Origin: JACPLA01 sp035291905
Lineage (GTDB): Bacteria; Bacteroidota; Ignavibacteria; UBA10030
Direction: 5' to 3'
NCBI GenBank assembly: GCA_035291905.1
Contig: DATDRF010000079.1
Location: 1 to 30,073 of the forward strand
DNA: 30,073 nt
Below the pieces are notes generated by a model, which was not told the DNA's origin, did not search any database, and saw only the letters and a program-made list of their open reading frames with translations. The position numbers were made by a program, and so were the translations under genes. Of this stretch, positions 16,018-24,245 are shown in pieces; positions within the stretch are counted from its first letter, which is position 1; every line of letters begins with the position of its first letter.

Positions 16018-17424
16018 TCATGCGGCTTTGGAAAAAAGTTCTTTCAAGAATGTGACGACATCTTCCATCTTCATTCCGCGTGATCCTTTGATGAGGACAA
16101 TGTCGCCCGCCGCCAACAGTTCAGCCAGGTACTCCGAAAGAATGTTCTTTTGTTCGTAGTGAATCTTGTAGTGCACAGTCGATGCATCGTGCGTTGCTTT
16201 CGAAAGCGGACCGTAGGTCAGGAGATAGTCGACACCCGCTGCTTTGACCAATGCTGCTACCGCGCGATGCTCCTGTTCAGACGCCTTTCCAAGTTCAAGC
16301 ATGTCTGCAAGAACGGCGATCTTCTTTCCGGTGGCGTTCATCGCCTGAAGCGTCTCCAGCGCCGCGCGCACGGAATCGGGATTGGAGTTGTATGTATCGT
16401 TCAGGACGGTGAATCCGTCTATCCGGAATGATTCCATCCGCTTGCTGGCCGGTGCGAAAGATTCCAGCCCCCTCTGGATCTTTGCGGCGGGAACGTTCAA
16501 CGAAACCGCAACAGCCACCGCGGCGAGAGCATTGTGCGCGTTGTGAACGCCAGGGACAGAAAGGGAAACATCGATCCGTCCTTTCTTCGTTTGGACCATA
16601 AACCCGGCGGTTGCGTTCTTGCCGATATGAAGCTCCGCGCCCCTGACGTCAAGTTCTTTGCGCGAAAATCCAAACGTCACGGCGTTCCGATACGACCGGG
16701 CCTTCTTTGAAAGCGCGGCATCGTCCCTGTTCAGGAACACAATCCCTCCGGGTCGATAGGTCTTCAGCCATTCAAACAGCTCAAGCTCGGCCTTTGCCAC
16801 CCCGTCGAGAGAACGGAAAAACTCAAGGTGTTCCCGCCCTATGTTGGTGATGAGCCCATGAGTCGGCTCTAAAACAGAGCAAAGGTATTTGATCTCGCCG
16901 GGGTGATTGGTACCAATTTCGACAACGGCTACTTTATGTCGACTCTCGAGCCGCAGAAGGGTGAGCGGAACTCCGATTTGGTTGTTCAGATTCCCTTCGG
17001 TTGCCAGCACTTCGAACTTCTGCCCCAGCACAGTCCTTATCATCTCCTTGGTTGTCGTTTTCCCGTTACTTCCCGCGATTGCCAGAACGGGTATGCGAAA
17101 TCGACGGCGGTGATTGCGGGCCAGCTCACCGAGCGCTTTCGTTGAGTCTTTGACGACAAGTTTCGCCACGGGCAGAGCTTTGAGGAACGACGGATTCATC
17201 GACGCCCACTTCTCTTCGACAATGATCGCTTTGGCTCCTGCTTTTATCGCATTGGAGAGAAAGTTGTGGCCATCCAGGCGTTCGCCGCGGATGGCAAGGA
17301 AGAGGTTGCCGGCGACAACGTTGCGCGAATCTATCGAAACCCCGGTGAACGTCCGGGGAGCGCCATCCAATTCCTCTGATTGGACATGCTGGACCTCAAG
17401 TATTTCTGAACTGCCGAGCTTCAT
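16018..17424 (-). CDS. murF: UDP-MurNAc-tripeptide--D-Ala-D-Ala ligase MurF
   Basis: MurF adds D-Ala-D-Ala to complete the pentapeptide. The 468-residue protein has the N-terminal MurF/MurE substrate domain (GVSIDSRNVVAGNLFLAIRG), the P-loop GSNGKTTTKEMI, VVEIGTNHPGEI, and ITNIGREHLEFF. The C-terminal domain carries LNDTYNSNPDS and LADMLELG, both typical of MurF. The start is ATG at 17424, overlapping the murE stop as ATGA, so the two are likely coupled translationally. The D-Ala-D-Ala ligase gene that would supply its substrate is not in this window. Confidence 0.96.
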   Translation of the reverse strand: MKLGSSEILEVQHVQSEELDGAPRTFTGVSIDSRNVVAGNLFLAIRGERLDGHNFLSNAIKAGAKAIIVEEKWASMNPSFLKALPVAKLVVKDSTKALGELARNHRRRFRIPVLAIAGSNGKTTTKEMIRTVLGQKFEVLATEGNLNNQIGVPLTLLRLESRHKVAVVEIGTNHPGEIKYLCSVLEPTHGLITNIGREHLEFFRSLDGVAKAELELFEWLKTYRPGGIVFLNRDDAALSKKARSYRNAVTFGFSRKELDVRGAELHIGKNATAGFMVQTKKGRIDVSLSVPGVHNAHNALAAVAVAVSLNVPAAKIQRGLESFAPASKRMESFRIDGFTVLNDTYNSNPDSVRAALETLQAMNATGKKIAVLADMLELGKASEQEHRAVAALVKAAGVDYLLTYGPLSKATHDASTVHYKIHYEQKNILSEYLAELLAAGDIVLIKGSRGMKMEDVVTFLKELFSKAA

Positions 17425-18929
17425 CTGGTGTCCCGAATGAACTCTTCCACCACTTCACGGTCGCTGAAGTGCAGCCGTTGCTTTCCAATAATCTGGTATT
17501 CCTCGTGTCCCTTGCCGGCAATAAGCACAACATCTCCGGCAGCTGCGAGGCCAAGCGCATGTTCGATGGCTTTTCGCCGGTCGAGCTGGTGAAGTACCTG
17601 CGCCCTCGCGGTCATGCCGCCCAGAATGTCATCGACGATGGCGCGGGGATCCTCGCTGCGGGGATTGTCGGACGTTACGATGCACAAGTCGCTCAGGTCG
17701 CCGGCGATCTTCCCCATGACGGGGCGTTTTGTTCTGTCCCGGTCTCCGCCTGCGCCGAAGACCGTTATGACCTTTCCACGGCGGTCTTTTGGCATGACGT
17801 CATGAATCGTGCGCAGGCTCTTCTCAAGGGCGTCGGGAGTATGCGCATAATCGACGATTGCCGTCCATCCTTTTGGGGATGCGATTCTCTCGAACCTTCC
17901 GCGCACATTCGAGACTCCGGCGATTCCTTTCCTGATGGTCTCCATGGGGATTCCAAAACTGATCCCGGTTGCGAAGGCCGTGAGTGAATTATAGACGTTG
18001 AATCGGCCCACAAGGGGTGAAGCAACGATGGTGCGTTCCCCGCGATATTCAACTGTGATCGTTGTGCCCTGCACGGAGAGGTCAGCGTTGATCACTTTGA
18101 CGTCGGCCTCGGCATCGAATCCGTAGGAAATCGTTCTGCTTCTGCTGGAAGAAAAGATCTTGCGACCCCAGTCATCGTCTCTGTTGGTCACAACCCATGC
18201 ATCAGCAGGGAGGTTGTCAAATAGGATCTTCTTGGCCTGAAAATACTCCTCCATCGTTCCATGGTAGTCCAGATGATCCTGAGTGAGGTTGGTGAAGACG
18301 CCTGCTCCAAATTTGATCCCATGCACGCGGGATTGATGGAGCGCATGAGATGAGACCTCCATCGACACGGAGGAGCAGCCGACCTTTACCATCCGGGCAA
18401 GAAGCTCATTGAGTTCGAGCGATTCCGGTGTCGTATGCGTAGCGGGAAGAATCTCATTCCCCATGCGATATTCGATTGTTCCAATAAGTCCCACGGTCTG
18501 TCCGGCAGCTTCAAGAACCGATTTGATCAGGTGCGTCGAAGTTGTCTTTCCGTTTGTCCCGGTTACACCGATGACCGTCAATCGTTCTGACGGCCTTCCG
18601 AAGAAATTTGACGAAAGAATTGCCAGCGTTTTTCGTGAATCCGACACCACAACTTTTACCACTCCCGCGTGCATGCAGAGAGAGTCGGGGATGGCGTCAT
18701 CCCGTTCAATGACGATGACGACGGCCCCGCTGTTTATTGCCTGGTGCGCATATTCGTGGCCGTCTGTGCCCGAGCCGCGAATTGCGACAAAACAATCACC
18801 CCGCTGAACCTTTCTGGAATCATACTGAAGGCGCTGCACCTCCACATCATGCGTCACAACCATGCGTCCATACATTGTCTGAAACAGCTTTACGACTCTG
18901 ACGCCCTCAAGCAACTGAGACAATTTCAT
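17421..18929 (-). CDS. murE: UDP-MurNAc-tripeptide synthetase MurE, meso-DAP type
   Basis: MurE adds the third stem-peptide residue. I start it at the ATG at 18929 (MKLSQLLEGV), with GGGAG just upstream, giving 502 residues. The frame extends 22 codons further into ftsI, but these look unrelated. Motifs are DSRKVQRGDCFVAIRG, the P-loop TGTNGKTT (123-130), TPESLELNELL, MEVSSHAL, VDYAHTPDALE and GKGHEEYQ. The specificity motif DNPR (421-424) marks meso-diaminopimelate, not lysine, as the substrate. It follows ftsI by 22 bp and overlaps murF. Confidence 0.96.
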   Translation of the reverse strand: MKLSQLLEGVRVVKLFQTMYGRMVVTHDVEVQRLQYDSRKVQRGDCFVAIRGSGTDGHEYAHQAINSGAVVIVIERDDAIPDSLCMHAGVVKVVVSDSRKTLAILSSNFFGRPSERLTVIGVTGTNGKTTSTHLIKSVLEAAGQTVGLIGTIEYRMGNEILPATHTTPESLELNELLARMVKVGCSSVSMEVSSHALHQSRVHGIKFGAGVFTNLTQDHLDYHGTMEEYFQAKKILFDNLPADAWVVTNRDDDWGRKIFSSSRSRTISYGFDAEADVKVINADLSVQGTTITVEYRGERTIVASPLVGRFNVYNSLTAFATGISFGIPMETIRKGIAGVSNVRGRFERIASPKGWTAIVDYAHTPDALEKSLRTIHDVMPKDRRGKVITVFGAGGDRDRTKRPVMGKIAGDLSDLCIVTSDNPRSEDPRAIVDDILGGMTARAQVLHQLDRRKAIEHALGLAAAGDVVLIAGKGHEEYQIIGKQRLHFSDREVVEEFIRDTR

Positions 18930-18951
18930 AGAGCTCCCGCCGGTCCGGACC

Positions 18952-21132
18952 TCAATAGAGGACTGCCGTGGAGATTGGCGGCGGTTCGCAGACAAGCCGG
19001 ACCTTTGATCCCGCCATCGCCTTCTGTCCTGACGGGGGGTATTGGTTCACAACCAATCCGGAGCCCTGCACCTCGATATCGAAATCATCGATCACGAGAC
19101 GATTGATCGCTCTGCGAATGGTCATCTTCCGAACGTCGGGTACCGCAACAAGGCCTTTTGTGTCGGTCACCGGCTCGTCATTGAGGGCAAGACGGATCAC
19201 GTCGCCTTTTTCGGCAATCGCCCCCGGGTCGGGTGATTGGCGCACAACAACGTCGCCGTTTCCGAACATCTGTCCCTTCAATCCCCTTCCCTCGAGGATC
19301 TTCCCGGCGATCGCTTTCTGAACATTGCGAACATCAGGGACCGTGGTCGTTTCTTTTTCCTCGGTTCCGGACGGAGAGGCTGCCGGGCGAGAGAACTTCC
19401 AGGAGGTATGCACCACCCGTTCGGCAATCGCATGGAAGATTGGTCCGCTGGTGCTTCCGCCGTAGTAGCCGCGTGACCTGGGGTTATCCATCATCACGAG
19501 ACATACAACCTGCGGATCCTCGACCGGGAAGAATCCGACGAATGAAGCGGTGTAGTATCCCGCCTCATACTTTCCGTCAATGATGCGTCGTGCGGTTCCG
19601 GTTTTCCCCGCGATCCTCACTCCGTTGATTCTCACTTCGCTGGCGGTTCCGCGTTCCACGACCCCTTCAAGGGCCTTCGAAAGGAGCGAAGCGGTTTCAT
19701 TCGACACGACTTGACGGATGCGCTGCGGCAACTGTTCACGAATCCGATTTCCGTCTGCATCCACGACCTGCGCGATGACAAACGGCTTCATGAGCTCTCC
19801 ATTGTTTGCCACGGCGGCGTATGCTGCTGCGATCTGGAGGGGCGTGACAGCGACCTCGTACCCGTACGCCAGTGTCTGGAGAGTTGTGCCGGACCATTGA
19901 TGAGGCTTCTTGAGGCGGCCGCGCACTTCGCCCGCAAGGTCAACTCCCGTTGGAATTCCAAATCCGAAGTCGCGCGCCTGGCGATAGAGATTCTCGGGGC
20001 CGATGATGTTTCCCGCCTTCGCCATGACGATGTTGCTCGACTGTTCCATGGCTTCCTGGAACGTCAGGACATCGTGTTTGTGCGAATCGGTGATGGTGCG
20101 GAACTTGCCCCCGCGCAGAGCCACCTTGTAGATGCCGTTCTCAGCGTTGAAGCGCTTCTCAGGGGGAATCAGATTATGCTCGTATGCCGCGCTGGCCGTT
20201 ACGATCTTGAATACCGATCCCGGCTCAAACATGTCGGTCACGATTCGGTTGCGCGCAGTCCGGACATCGTACTTGCTTACCTCGTTCGGGTTCACTCCCG
20301 GGTAGGTCGAGAGAGCGAGAATCTCTCCTGTCTTCGGGTTCAACATGACCGCAAGTCCGCCGTCAGCCTTGTTGGCTGTAACTCCCTTCTTCAGCTCTTC
20401 TTCCACAATTGCCTGATAGGAGAGATCGATGGTGAGGGATACATGATGACCATCGATGGGGGCGATGGTGGGATAATCGGCCGACGGTCTGGTTCTGCCG
20501 AGCCCGTCGCGCTGCATGGTCATAGATCCGCTTGTTCCGCTGAGATCGTCGTCGCATGAGAGCTCAACACCCGAGATTCCCTTGTTGTCAATGTCCGTGA
20601 AGCCGATCAGCGCGCCCGCGAGGTCGTCATAGTGGTACAAGCGCTTCGGTTCGTTAACGACGACGACGCCTTCCAGCTTTTGGACCTCGAGCCGTCGGGC
20701 AATATCCGGTCGAATCCTGCGCTCGAGCCAGACGAAACGCCTTCCCTCTTCTGTATTTCGGAGCTTGGCCGCATAATGGGAAGCCGGTTTGCCGAAAATC
20801 TTGGAGAAATGCAGGGCGACACGATCAACGTTATCGCCGATAATCTTGGGATCGGCGGCAAAGGAGACAAACATTGTGTTTGAGACGAGGATATTGCCGC
20901 TTCGATCGTAGATGTTCCCGCGAACCGGCGGGAGGATGAATTTCTGCTCGTATTGTTTCTTCGCGACGGCCTGGAATTTCGGGCCGTCAAGAATTTGAAT
21001 TTTCACGAGCCGGCCGGCGATGGCGACGAAAGCGACGACAAGCACGAATTTCAGGAAAAAAAGCCTTCCCGAAAGGAGGTTTTGTCCCGGCTGAGGCAGA
21101 GTGGTCGGCGCTATGGGGACGTTGGGGGCCAT
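18952..21132 (-). CDS. ftsI: Septal transpeptidase FtsI (PBP2/3 class B) with two PASTA domains
   Basis: This 726-residue class B penicillin-binding protein cross-links septal peptidoglycan. It has a cytoplasmic proline-containing start, one membrane helix (about 23-42), and a dimerisation domain opening with RGNIYDRSGNILV. The transpeptidase domain carries all three active-site motifs: Ser306-Val-Phe-Lys309, Ser365-Ser-Asn367 and Lys510-Thr-Gly. Two PASTA repeats follow (about 598-650 and 663-716), each with VPDVR. PASTA tails are familiar from SpoVD and Pbp2x and from several FCB-group FtsI proteins, but proteobacterial FtsI lacks them. The start is ATG at 21132, four bases after the ftsL-like gene. 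Confidence 0.94.
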   Translation of the reverse strand: MAPNVPIAPTTLPQPGQNLLSGRLFFLKFVLVVAFVAIAGRLVKIQILDGPKFQAVAKKQYEQKFILPPVRGNIYDRSGNILVSNTMFVSFAADPKIIGDNVDRVALHFSKIFGKPASHYAAKLRNTEEGRRFVWLERRIRPDIARRLEVQKLEGVVVVNEPKRLYHYDDLAGALIGFTDIDNKGISGVELSCDDDLSGTSGSMTMQRDGLGRTRPSADYPTIAPIDGHHVSLTIDLSYQAIVEEELKKGVTANKADGGLAVMLNPKTGEILALSTYPGVNPNEVSKYDVRTARNRIVTDMFEPGSVFKIVTASAAYEHNLIPPEKRFNAENGIYKVALRGGKFRTITDSHKHDVLTFQEAMEQSSNIVMAKAGNIIGPENLYRQARDFGFGIPTGVDLAGEVRGRLKKPHQWSGTTLQTLAYGYEVAVTPLQIAAAYAAVANNGELMKPFVIAQVVDADGNRIREQLPQRIRQVVSNETASLLSKALEGVVERGTASEVRINGVRIAGKTGTARRIIDGKYEAGYYTASFVGFFPVEDPQVVCLVMMDNPRSRGYYGGSTSGPIFHAIAERVVHTSWKFSRPAASPSGTEEKETTTVPDVRNVQKAIAGKILEGRGLKGQMFGNGDVVVRQSPDPGAIAEKGDVIRLALNDEPVTDTKGLVAVPDVRKMTIRRAINRLVIDDFDIEVQGSGLVVNQYPPSGQKAMAGSKVRLVCEPPPISTAVLY

Positions 21133-21136
21133 GGGT

Positions 21137-21625
21137 TCAGTGACGCTTGGAGGCTTCCTCGATTTCTTTAGCCCGTGCCTGATCGACGTTCAGCCACACG
21201 GGAGGTTCCTGGGGCGTTTTCAAGCCGAGATCCTTTTCGGCCAATTCCTGAATCCGTTCGAGGCTTGCCATCTTGTTGATCTGTGCCTTCAAAATCTCCT
21301 GCTCCATGAGGATTCGGCGATGCTGTATTTCCAGGGAGTTTACTTCGTTCATGAGCTGGGTGACGGCGATGATATTGCTGATATAGAGAACGATGGCCAC
21401 TGCGGCGCCAAGAAGAATAAGAACAACAGTAAAGGGTGAGACTTTCCTTCGGGTGATTCTCTTGCTGCGTTGCGGCGAAAAGCCCGAAACGACAAGATCC
21501 GGAGACCAGGATCCTCCTGTACCGGGATAGATATCGGGCCGCGACGGGAGGTCCGGAAGGGGAGCAGCGCCCGTCCCCGTCTTTGCCTCAAGCGTGTCCG
21601 ATTTGTGCCTTGAGAAGAATGACAT
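21137..21625 (-). CDS. ftsL: FtsL-like bitopic divisome protein
   Basis: The 162-residue protein has a long Pro/Gly/Ser-rich cytoplasmic region (1-60), one membrane helix (about 64-86, VVLILLGAAVAIVLYIS), and a periplasmic leucine-zipper-like coiled coil (about 90-135). The pattern KMASLERIQELAEKDLGL matches the end of FtsL/DivIC-type coils. FtsL forms the FtsQ-FtsB-FtsL subcomplex that activates FtsW and FtsI. Sequence identity in this family is low, so the call rests on architecture and the classic position between rsmH and ftsI. The N-terminal extension is longer than in E. coli FtsL. The start is ATG, two bases after the rsmH stop. Confidence 0.85.
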   Translation of the reverse strand: MSFFSRHKSDTLEAKTGTGAAPLPDLPSRPDIYPGTGGSWSPDLVVSGFSPQRSKRITRRKVSPFTVVLILLGAAVAIVLYISNIIAVTQLMNEVNSLEIQHRRILMEQEILKAQINKMASLERIQELAEKDLGLKTPQEPPVWLNVDQARAKEIEEASKRH

Positions 21626-21627
21626 CG

Positions 21628-22560
21628 TTAGATTCTTTCGGCGGCTCGAAGCTTCGCGCTTCGTGCCCGGGGATTTTCCGATTGCTCCCTGTCTGAAGCC
21701 TCAATCGGTTTCTTCGTCAGAATCCTCAGTCTCGCCTTGACCGGACGGTCGGGGAGCAGCGGTGTGCCGGAGCGAACGCTCGTCGCAGAGGCTGCCTTGA
21801 ATTCCTGTTTCACAATCCGGTCCTCCAGTGAGTGGTAAGAAATGACCACAATTCTGCCACCCGGTGCGACGAAATCAATTGCCTGTCTGAGTCCGCTCTC
21901 GATGTGTTTCAGCTCGTTGTTGACTTCGATCCGAATCGCTTGAAAGACCCGGGCCAGCGACTTTGTGAGGAACCGCGAACCCACTGCCTCGGCAACAAGC
22001 GCTGAGAGTTGGCCCGAGGTTCGGATCGGGTACTGTTTTCGGCGCTCGACGATCTTTCTGGCAATGCGGCGTGCGTGCTTCTCCTCTCCGTACTCGTGCA
22101 GGATTCGCGCCAGCCCGTCGGCATCAAGATCGCGCAGCACCGTGATGGCGTCGCGGCTCTGGCTGCGATCCATCCTCATGTCCAGCACGTCGTCTGCCCG
22201 AAAACTGAATCCTTTTGATCCATCATCCAGCTGGAACGAGGAGACACCCAAATCGAACAAAATGCCGCTTACACTCCTCAGCCCGAGCCCCGAAAGGATC
22301 GAGACAAGTTTTACGAAATTTCCTTGAACGAGAGTGCTACGCTCTTCAAACCTTTTGAGGCGCTCCCCTGCAAAAGAAAGAGCGTCGAGGTCGGCATCGA
22401 GGCCGATCAACCGCCCTGAGGATCCAAGCCGGTGCAACAAGGCTTCAGCATGTCCGCCTCCTCCAAGCGTGGCGTCAACATATGTTCCGTTGGGCGCGGT
22501 AATGAGAAACGAAAGGGCTTCGTGGAGGAGGACAGGCGTATGATATGAGGCTTTGGGCAA
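21628..22560 (-). CDS. rsmH: 16S rRNA (cytosine1402-N4)-methyltransferase RsmH (MraW)
   Basis: RsmH methylates N4 of C1402 in the decoding centre of 16S rRNA. The 310-residue protein begins YHTPVLLHEAL and has the SAM-binding motif DATLGGGGHAEALL. It continues with LIGLDADLDAL, FDLGVSSFQLDDGSKGFSF, DMRMDRSQ, FQAIRIEVNNEL and VISYHSLEDRIVKQEF, all characteristic. The only in-frame start that keeps the conserved N-terminus is TTG at 22560, three bases after the mraZ stop. There is no visible Shine-Dalgarno sequence, so translation probably depends on ribosomes finishing mraZ. Confidence 0.96.
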   Translation of the reverse strand: MPKASYHTPVLLHEALSFLITAPNGTYVDATLGGGGHAEALLHRLGSSGRLIGLDADLDALSFAGERLKRFEERSTLVQGNFVKLVSILSGLGLRSVSGILFDLGVSSFQLDDGSKGFSFRADDVLDMRMDRSQSRDAITVLRDLDADGLARILHEYGEEKHARRIARKIVERRKQYPIRTSGQLSALVAEAVGSRFLTKSLARVFQAIRIEVNNELKHIESGLRQAIDFVAPGGRIVVISYHSLEDRIVKQEFKAASATSVRSGTPLLPDRPVKARLRILTKKPIEASDREQSENPRARSAKLRAAERI

Positions 22561-22563
22561 CGC

Positions 22564-23013
22564 TTAAGCATTCGGCTTGAGTACCGATTCGGCGACGGTT
22601 TCGTACGTGGCCGGCTGGTTGTTCATGTACTCTTCATACGTCCCTGGGTTCCAGATTTCAATCCGTTCGAGGACACCGAGAACAAGCACCTCGTTTTCAA
22701 TACCAGCGAATTTTTGCAGATCCTGAGGAATGCTGATACGGGCCTGGCTGTCGAGCTGGCAGTCGCTTGACCACTGGAGAAGCGTCCTGACAAAAAACCG
22801 ATGCTGGGGATTCGAGGGAGATAGATTGCGGATGGAATCCTCCAATCTGTTCCACTCGTCCTGGGGATAGAGGAAAAGGCATTGCTCGAAACCGCGCGTT
22901 ATGATGAACGTGTCGTTTGCGTTTGGGGAGACACTCTTGCGGAGCTTTGCCGGAAGCGCGATGCGACCCTTATTGTCAACGGAGTATGAGTAGCGGCCCT
23001 TGAACGAAGACAT
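22564..23013 (-). CDS. mraZ: Transcriptional regulator MraZ
   Basis: MraZ is a double AbrB/SpoVT-type DNA-binding protein that heads most dcw clusters and, in E. coli, represses its own operon. The 149-residue product has two swapped-hairpin repeats. The first contains YSVDNKGRIALPAKLRK (about 11-27). The second contains CQLDSQARISIPQDLQKFA (about 85-103). Both keep the D-x-x-x-R-I-x-(I/L)-P core. The start is ATG at 23013; GAGG stands about 12 nt upstream, somewhat far. Candidate TGGGN operator repeats lie 50-75 bp upstream, suggesting autoregulation. Confidence 0.96.
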   Translation of the reverse strand: MSSFKGRYSYSVDNKGRIALPAKLRKSVSPNANDTFIITRGFEQCLFLYPQDEWNRLEDSIRNLSPSNPQHRFFVRTLLQWSSDCQLDSQARISIPQDLQKFAGIENEVLVLGVLERIEIWNPGTYEEYMNNQPATYETVAESVLKPNA

Positions 23014-23064
23014 TCGGAAAAACGCCTCTGGAAGTACTTGATTTTATTGAACTAAGGACACCTC

Positions 23065-23088
23065 TCCCACATTCCCCACTTTTCCCCA
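23065..23088 (-). promoter_or_regulatory. Candidate MraZ operator: three TGGGN repeats
   Basis: On the minus strand TGGGG begins at 23088, TGGGG at 23078 and TGGGA at 23069, a 10 then 9 bp period. MraZ of E. coli is known to bind direct TGGGN repeats with 5-nt spacers upstream of mraZ. The array lies just downstream of the candidate -10 box and about 52 bp before the mraZ start, where binding would block initiation. A lone extra TGGGG begins at 23214. Confidence 0.65.
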
Positions 23089-23099
23089 CACGGCTCTGA

Positions 23100-23127
23100 A
23101 ATTTAGGGAAATACGCATTAAAGTCAA
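23100..23127 (-). promoter_or_regulatory. Candidate sigma-70-like promoter of the dcw cluster
   Basis: The minus strand reads TTGACT (23127-23122), a 16-bp spacer, then TAAATT (23105-23100). Initiation would fall near 23093, just ahead of the TGGGN repeats. The -35 box is close to consensus; the -10 box is weaker. Sigma factor preferences of this organism are unknown, so this is tentative. Confidence 0.35.
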
Positions 23128-23160
23128 GCTCAAAGTTCAATAAATACAAGGGGTTTATGA

Positions 23161-23169
23161 TGTGGATAA
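23161..23169 (-). promoter_or_regulatory. Perfect DnaA box
   Basis: TGTGGATAA on the plus strand is TTATCCACA on the minus strand, the exact DnaA consensus. It lies upstream of the candidate mraZ promoter and in the same orientation as a second box 21 bp away. Confidence 0.55.
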
Positions 23170-23181
23170 TTCGGCAGAATC

Positions 23182-23190
23182 TGTGGATAA
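23182..23190 (-). promoter_or_regulatory. Perfect DnaA box
   Basis: This is a second exact TTATCCACA (minus strand), offset by 21 bp, about two helical turns, from the first. Both boxes would face the same side of the helix. Confidence 0.55.
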
Positions 23191-23206
23191 GCAAGGTTGC
23201 AGGAAT

Positions 23207-23227
23207 TTTCCCCACGCAGGGGGGAAA
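23207..23227 (-). other. Short hairpin between the dehydrogenase gene and mraZ
   Basis: TTTCCCC (23207-23213) pairs with GGGGAAA (23221-23227) across a 7-nt loop. It stands about 60 bp beyond the dehydrogenase stop and could help end that transcript. It lacks a U-tract, so a terminator role is uncertain. Confidence 0.35.
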
Positions 23228-23287
23228 GGTAACAAAGCTCAATGTTTTGGCATGGAAACGGAGACTCGATCCATGCTGGGTACATTC

Positions 23288-24172
23288 TCAGGAGTGTGAA
23301 CTCAATTCTTTCAACACTTTGACAACCGACGAATAATCCTCCCTTCCGAATCCCTTTTCAACCGCCTTTGCCAGCAGCTGCCGTGCGACCTCTATTGTGG
23401 GTAGCTTCACCCCTTTTTCGGCGGCGGCTTCAAGCATAAGCGTTACGTCTTTGAGCATGTGCTCAGTGAAGAAGCGGGGGGCAAAATTTCCGTCGAGGAT
23501 CGACTTTCCCTTCGTCTGATACGTGGCCGAATTCAAAGCGGAGTTACCGATGATGTCGAGAAGCATCCGAGGCGGGACGGAGGCTTTCTCTGCAAAGACG
23601 AGCGCCTGGCCGAGCGTGGTAATAGCTCCGGCGATAAAGAGGTTGCAGAGCAGCTTTGCATGGGAAGCATCCGGCGCGTTCTTGAATCTCCAGAACTTTG
23701 ATCCGAGAGTTTTCAGGACGGGCTCAATCCGGTCAATAGCCTCGGCTTCCCCGCCAACGAGAAGGAGCAAAGTGCCCTCGGTTGCCTGTGGAATGCTTCC
23801 CAGCACCGGGCAGTGAAGGAAAGAGCGATCTTTCGAAGTATAAACCTCCTGCAAATGCTTCGTTATTGCGGGAGAAACCGTACTGCAGTCAATATGAATC
23901 CCCTTCTTCTCAAGTCCCGAAATGATGCCATGGGCTCCCAGGGTTATCTCCTTGAGCACCTCCGACGTGGAAAGCATGGTGAAGACGATATCCGATTTCC
24001 GAGCGGCCTCGTCCGGACTGTCGGCCCATTGAGCTCCGGCAGCCACCAGAGATTCTCCCTTGGCCTTGGTTCTGTTATAGATGGTCAGATGGTATCCGGC
24101 TTTCTGGAAACGCGTTGCCATTGCCGTTCCCATGAGTCCCAAGCCGATAAATCCGATTCTGTGCTTTTTCAT
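23288..24172 (-). CDS. NAD(P)-dependent beta-hydroxyacid dehydrogenase family reductase
   Basis: From the ATG at 24172 the protein has 294 residues; a GTG 17 codons upstream is possible but less likely. The Rossmann motif GFIGLGLMGTAMA at the N-terminus, YNRTKAK (a basic residue after the second strand, suggesting NADPH), and DCSTVSP mark the 3-hydroxyisobutyrate dehydrogenase superfamily. The substrate region PVLGSIPQATEGTLLLLVGG and the catalytic lysine segment AKLLCNLF resemble glyoxylate/succinic semialdehyde reductases more than HIBADH itself. It is transcribed towards mraZ, 274 bp away, and probably has its own function. The substrate is not determinable here. Confidence 0.85.
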   Translation of the reverse strand: MKKHRIGFIGLGLMGTAMATRFQKAGYHLTIYNRTKAKGESLVAAGAQWADSPDEAARKSDIVFTMLSTSEVLKEITLGAHGIISGLEKKGIHIDCSTVSPAITKHLQEVYTSKDRSFLHCPVLGSIPQATEGTLLLLVGGEAEAIDRIEPVLKTLGSKFWRFKNAPDASHAKLLCNLFIAGAITTLGQALVFAEKASVPPRMLLDIIGNSALNSATYQTKGKSILDGNFAPRFFTEHMLKDVTLMLEAAAEKGVKLPTIEVARQLLAKAVEKGFGREDYSSVVKVLKELSSHS

Positions 24173-24245
24173 GCTTGTTCCGTTTGTCAGTGGAAATATA
24201 AACAACCTTTTTGGGAAGAACACGACCGTGATGTGTCATCAAATT

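Noticed and set aside
18930..18995. Longer murE start 22 codons upstream
   Set aside because: That start lies inside ftsI and gives non-homologous residues; GGGAG precedes the ATG at 18929.
23161..23190. Possible replication origin at the paired DnaA boxes
   Set aside because: Only two boxes, no AT-rich unwinding region, and no dnaA, dnaN or parAB genes nearby; transcriptional control is more likely.
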